The notes under the pieces: generated by a model
Told to the model about the DNA's origin: nothing
Database searches by the model: none
The model's input: the letters and a program-made list of their open reading frames with translations, nothing else
Shown here: positions 6,096 through 9,391 of the stretch, one piece after another
Position numbering within the stretch: position 1 is the first letter of the stretch
Layout of the letters: each line of letters starts with the position of its first letter
NCBI GenBank assembly: GCA_031261765.1
Contig: JAISJA010000072.1
Location: forward strand, 1-9,391
Source of the DNA: Coriobacteriales bacterium
GTDB taxonomy: Bacteria > Actinomycetota > Coriobacteriia > Coriobacteriales > UBA8131
Reading direction: 5' to 3'
DNA length: 9,391 nt
Position numbers and translations under genes: made by a program

Positions 6096-6989
6096 CTATT
6101 CCCTAACCAATATACTTGCGACTTTAAGGGCCTGCGCGGTCATGGCGACGTTATGTACGCGCACTATGTGCGCTCCAAGTGCGACGGCATAGGCTGCCAA
6201 TATCGCGCTGGCGACGTCGCGGTCAGCGGGCGCCGCAATGCCGGTTAGCTCGCCTATGAAACGCTTGCGCGACCACGCCGCCATATACGCGTATCCCAAA
6301 CGCGACATCTTGTCGGTGGCCCTTAGTATGGCAAGGTTGTGCTCCCTTGCCTTGCCAAACCCGGGGCCGGGGTCTATACATATGCGCTCGCGTGACACCC
6401 CCTCGCCTTCAAGCAAACGTGCCTGCGCGCATAACCAATCTGAGACGTCGCGTACCACGTCGTCATAATACGGGGGCTCTGCCTGCATGGTCTTCGGGTT
6501 GCCACGCATATGCATTATCACGCAACCGGCCTCGCAGCCTTTCGCGACGTCCACCCTGTCTGCCTGCGTGAAACCGGTTATGTCGTTTATGACAGACGCG
6601 CCGGCCCGCACGCACGCCGCGGCTACGCTTGGATGCCGGGTGTCTATAGATATGGCAACGCCGGCGGCGTCGGCGTCTTTTGCAAGCGCCTCTACAACGG
6701 GCATAACGCGCGCGAGTTCCTCGTTTATAGGAACCTCGTCGCTACCCGGCCGCGTGGACTCCCCGCCTATATCTATTATGTTAGCACCATCGTGTATCAT
6801 CATGCGAGCATAATCGCATATTGCCCCTATATTATCTGCGTCGCTGTGGCCGTCTTGGCTGGCAACGTCATAGTGCTCGCCGCCGTCGCTGAACGAGTCC
6901 GGCGTGACGTTTAATATGCCCATTATAAGTGGATGGCTTAAATCGAAATCATATTTGCCGCAATGCCAGAACATCGCTCGACCGGACAT
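6096..6989 (-). CDS. folP: Dihydropteroate synthase
   Basis: Condenses 6-hydroxymethyl-dihydropterin pyrophosphate with p-aminobenzoate to give dihydropteroate; cytoplasmic, and the target of sulfonamides. The 297 residues show the family motifs in order: ILNVTPDSFSDGG (25-37), IIDIGGESTRPGS (71-83), SIDTRHP (114-120), NDITG (135-139), IMHMRGNPKTMQ (158-169), DPGPGFGK (206-213), SRKRFIG (240-246) and RVHNV (277-281). The last is usually RVHDV; the Arg and His are kept, but the Asp is Asn. Loops 1 and 2 look canonical, with no obvious sulfonamide-resistance insertion. It starts 5 nt after the folE stop and ends directly against the folK-rsmI start. A second ATG five codons in (6974) has no better ribosome site, so the first is preferred with moderate certainty. 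Length is near the usual 270-290. Confidence 0.95.
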   Translation of the reverse strand: MSGRAMFWHCGKYDFDLSHPLIMGILNVTPDSFSDGGEHYDVASQDGHSDADNIGAICDYARMMIHDGANIIDIGGESTRPGSDEVPINEELARVMPVVEALAKDADAAGVAISIDTRHPSVAAACVRAGASVINDITGFTQADRVDVAKGCEAGCVIMHMRGNPKTMQAEPPYYDDVVRDVSDWLCAQARLLEGEGVSRERICIDPGPGFGKAREHNLAILRATDKMSRLGYAYMAAWSRKRFIGELTGIAAPADRDVASAILAAYAVALGAHIVRVHNVAMTAQALKVASILVRE

Positions 6990-6994
6990 CAGGC

Positions 6995-7558
6995 TTATTT
7001 CTGCATGATAAGCGACAGCGCTTCCGCGCGTGTCTTCTGTGAGTTCTCAAACGCGCCGCGCACGGCACTTGTAATGGTCTTGGAACCGGGTTTCTTAACG
7101 CCGCGCATGGACATGCACAGATGCTCGGCCTCTATGACGACTATAACCCCAAGTGGCTGTATCTGCTCTACCAACGTGTCTGCTATCTGCGACGTAAGCC
7201 TCTCCTGCACCTGCAGGCGCTTCGCGTATATGTCAACAAGCCGCGCCAGTTTTGAAAGGCCGCATATGCGTCCTTCCTCGCCGGGCAGGTACGCCACGTG
7301 CGCCTTGCCAAAGAACGGCACCATATGGTGCTCGCAAAGCGAGTAGAAAGGTATGTCTTTCACAAGCACCATCTCACGATGGTTCTCGCCAAACGAACGT
7401 TCAAAGAGCTCCGCCGGGTCCTGCTGCGTACCGGAGCATATCTCCTCGTACATACGCGCGACGCGCGCGGGAGTGTCCAAGAGCCCTTCGCGGCCGGTGT
7501 CCTCGCCAATGCCCTCAAGTATGAGCCTGACGCCTTGTTCTATCTTCTCGTGGTTCAT
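6995..7558 (-). CDS. folE: GTP cyclohydrolase I
   Basis: Converts GTP to 7,8-dihydroneopterin triphosphate, the first step of folate synthesis, as a cytoplasmic oligomer. The 187 residues match the usual bacterial length. [20 protein letters not shown] (71-90) holds Zn ligands Cys75 and His78 and the adjacent His77. [15 protein letters not shown] (145-159) holds Cys148, the third Zn ligand, and His146. [14 protein letters not shown] (21-34) and LSKLARLVD (101-109) are also typical. The complete CEHH plus second-Cys set marks the zinc-dependent FolE1, not FolE2. The ATG overlaps the ftsH stop by 4 nt (ATGA), pointing to translational coupling; an AGGA directly before the ATG is too close to be a good ribosome site. 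Ten of its thirteen isoleucine codons are ATA. Confidence 0.97.
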   Translation of the reverse strand: MNHEKIEQGVRLILEGIGEDTGREGLLDTPARVARMYEEICSGTQQDPAELFERSFGENHREMVLVKDIPFYSLCEHHMVPFFGKAHVAYLPGEEGRICGLSKLARLVDIYAKRLQVQERLTSQIADTLVEQIQPLGVIVVIEAEHLCMSMRGVKKPGSKTITSAVRGAFENSQKTRAEALSLIMQK

Positions 7559-9391
7559 TTCCTATGCTGCTTCTTGTCGTCAGGTCCGCCGAATATGTTA
7601 TCCAAAGGCCGCTGTGGCGCCTGCAGCTGTTGCGGCTGCTGCGAAGACTGCCCGGCTATTCGGGCGGCTTCCGCCTCTACGGCTTTGCGGTACCTCTCGT
7701 CTTCTTCCTCTTGTTTCTTAAGGTCGGCGGCCTTTTTGGCGTTTATCTCGTCTTCGTGCTCTATATATTCGCCCCATCTGTTGTTTAACAACGCGTCCAA
7801 GGCCTCGCCGTCAACGGTCTCGCGCTCCATAAGCACCTGCGCCATAAGCTCTATCTGCGCCTGGCGTTGGCTTAGCACGGAATACGCGCGGTCATGCGCG
7901 GTACGCATTATCTTCGCGACTTCCTCGTCTATGCGCTGCGCCGTGGCCTCGCTATAGTCTGGGTTGGCGCTGTAGTCGCGCCCTAAGAACACCTCGTGGT
8001 TGGCCTCGCCATAGACCTGCGGGCCCAACGCGTCCGTCATGCCGTAGCGTGTGACCATCTCTTTAGCCATCTTCGTAGCGCGTTCAAGGTCGTTAGAGGC
8101 GCCCGTGGTTATATCGTGGCAGAATATCTCCTCTGACACACGCCCGCCCAAGAACACGGCCAAATCGTCGTACATCTCGTTGCGCGTGTTCAGGAAACGG
8201 TCCTCGCTTGGCAGGCTCAACGTATAGCCCAGCGCCTGACCACGGCTTATTATGGATATCTTGTGCACCGGGTCTGAGTTCTCAAGCACGTGCCCAACCA
8301 ACGCGTGCCCGCTTTCGTGGTACGCGATCGTATGCTTCTCTTTCTCGGTCATTATACGGCTCTTGCGCTCCGGCCCGGCTATCTCACGTTCCATAGCCTC
8401 GTCCAGCTCTGCCATGGTAACAAGCTTCTTGTCGCGTCGGGCTGCCAGTATGGCGGCTTCGTTCATGAGGTTCGCCAAGTCGGCGCCCGTGAAGCCCGGG
8501 GTAAGTTTCGCAAGGCTCTCAAGGTCAACGCTGTGCGCAAGCGGTATGCCCTCAGAATGCACCTTAAGTATCTGCTCGCGGCCTTTAAGATCAGGCCTGT
8601 CAACCACTATCTGCCTGTCAAAGCGGCCGGGGCGCAACAGCGCCGGGTCAAGTATGTCCACACGGTTCGTCGCAGCTATCAAGATGACCGCGGAGTTGTC
8701 CTCGAACCCGTCCATCTCAACAAGTAATTGGTTAAGCGTTTGCTCGCGTTCGTCGTGTCCACCGCCAAGCCCGGCGCCACGCTGGCGTCCAACGGCGTCT
8801 ATCTCGTCTATGAATATGATAGCCGGGGCGGCTTGCTTGGCCTTGTCGAACAAATCGCGAACACGCGACGCACCAACGCCAACGAACATCTCTACGAAGT
8901 CTGAACCTGATATAGAGAAGAACGGCACTCCTGCCTCGCCGGCCACCGCGCGTGCCAAAAGCGTCTTGCCGGTACCCGGAGGGCCTACAAGCAATACGCC
9001 GCGCGGTATGCGCGCGCCAAGCTTCTGGAAACGTTCTGGGTTGCTTAAGAACTCCTTTATCTCCTGGACTTCCTCAACGGCCTCGTCTATGCCGGCGACG
9101 TCCTTGAACTTCGTGTCCGGTTTCTCCTCAACGGCCTTCTTGGCCTTCTGCTTGCCAAACGACATGCCGCCCTTGCCGCCGTTCAAGCTGTTCATTTGCG
9201 TGAACAGGAATATGAACATGGCGATTATCAGTATTATGGGCAAAAGGAAGCTAAGCGTTGACATCCAGGCGTTGGGGTCGTCAGTGCTTATATCGTAGGC
9301 GATATTGGGATGCGCGGCCATGAGCTCGTTTATAGAGTCGCTACCAACGTACTTAGAGGTGAACGGTGTGGTGTTAGACGGGTCCGTCTCG
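7555..9391 (-). CDS. ftsH: ATP-dependent zinc metalloprotease FtsH, 5'-truncated by the window edge
   Basis: Membrane-anchored AAA+ protease that extracts and degrades membrane and unstable cytoplasmic proteins, acting as a hexamer. The frame is open to base 9391, giving 611 visible residues. The 23 residues before the Met at 9321 (including [18 protein letters not shown]) belong to the extracytoplasmic domain, so that Met is not the start; TM1 is outside. Numbering from that Met: TM2 about 24-43, Walker A GPPGTGKT (113-120), pore-loop region [12 protein letters not shown] (142-153), Walker B IIFIDEID (168-175), second region of homology from [20 protein letters not shown] (217-236), and zinc motif HESGH (335-339; HEAGH is commoner). 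[10 protein letters not shown] should supply the third ligand. The C-terminus ends in a charged coiled-coil stretch and a Gln/Pro-rich tail. In actinobacteria ftsH often follows tilS and hpt and precedes folE; the downstream part fits here. Confidence 0.97.
   Translation of the reverse strand, partial: ETDPSNTTPFTSKYVGSDSINELMAAHPNIAYDISTDDPNAWMSTLSFLLPIILIIAMFIFLFTQMNSLNGGKGGMSFGKQKAKKAVEEKPDTKFKDVAGIDEAVEEVQEIKEFLSNPERFQKLGARIPRGVLLVGPPGTGKTLLARAVAGEAGVPFFSISGSDFVEMFVGVGASRVRDLFDKAKQAAPAIIFIDEIDAVGRQRGAGLGGGHDEREQTLNQLLVEMDGFEDNSAVILIAATNRVDILDPALLRPGRFDRQIVVDRPDLKGREQILKVHSEGIPLAHSVDLESLAKLTPGFTGADLANLMNEAAILAARRDKKLVTMAELDEAMEREIAGPERKSRIMTEKEKHTIAYHESGHALVGHVLENSDPVHKISIISRGQALGYTLSLPSEDRFLNTRNEMYDDLAVFLGGRVSEEIFCHDITTGASNDLERATKMAKEMVTRYGMTDALGPQVYGEANHEVFLGRDYSANPDYSEATAQRIDEEVAKIMRTAHDRAYSVLSQRQAQIELMAQVLMERETVDGEALDALLNNRWGEYIEHEDEINAKKAADLKKQEEEDERYRKAVEAEAARIAGQSSQQPQQLQAPQRPLDNIFGGPDDKKQHRK

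Noticed and set aside
8252..9298. Long open frame (348 codons) antisense to ftsH
   Set aside because: It mirrors the conserved ftsH coding sequence and shows Ser/Arg-rich, domain-free protein typical of antisense frames.
9319..9321. ATG as the ftsH start codon
   Set aside because: The frame stays open to the window edge with plausible extracytoplasmic-domain sequence, and starting here would remove the first membrane segment.
1..9391. CRISPR array, tRNA/rRNA genes, insertion sequences, riboswitch before folE
   Set aside because: No regularly spaced repeats, tRNA-like cloverleaf, transposase frame or terminal repeats were seen, and folE overlaps ftsH, leaving no leader for a riboswitch.

Overview
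The window looks like a piece of an actinobacterial chromosome, most plausibly class Coriobacteriia, family Eggerthellaceae (anaerobic gut bacteria). Three observations suggest this. A molybdopterin oxidoreductase sits next to a LuxR-type regulator with a 12-segment membrane domain, a combination typical of Eggerthella-like genomes. The ftsH-folE-folP-folK order resembles the actinobacterial folate locus. The base composition is moderately GC-rich. The genus cannot be read from the sequence. Codon use is odd for such DNA: isoleucine is mostly encoded by ATA, both in the oxidoreductase and in core genes such as folE.

Left part (1-2777, + strand): the 3' portion of a large molybdenum/tungsten bis-MGD oxidoreductase catalytic subunit, cut by the window edge, then a small two-cluster [4Fe-4S] protein that is its likely electron-transfer partner. 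The substrate is unknown. The fold and layout resemble the acetylene hydratase / catechol dehydroxylase part of the DMSO reductase family. Convergent to this pair, with only 10 bp between stop codons, is a membrane-embedded LuxR regulator (2788-4392, - strand). Two adjacent inverted repeats lie at the convergent gene ends.

Middle (4424-4790, - strand): a Veg-family small protein with a near-consensus sigma-70-type promoter buried in the 3' end of the preceding gene. The promoter and a Shine-Dalgarno sequence fix the start codon.

Right part (4773-9391, - strand): a tightly packed operon reading ftsH (5' end outside the window), folE, folP, then one ORF that fuses FolK (HPPK) to RsmI (16S rRNA C1402 2'-O-methyltransferase). 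Junctions are a 4-nt overlap, a 5-nt gap and a 0-nt gap, so the genes are probably translationally coupled. FolE, FolP and FolK supply three steps of dihydropteroate synthesis. The dihydroneopterin aldolase FolB, often found between folP and folK, is absent here. The FolK-RsmI fusion, with an alanine-rich internally repeated linker and no visible internal start, is the most unusual item in the window. No tRNA, rRNA, CRISPR array or insertion sequence was seen, and no gene-free stretch exceeds about 40 bp.
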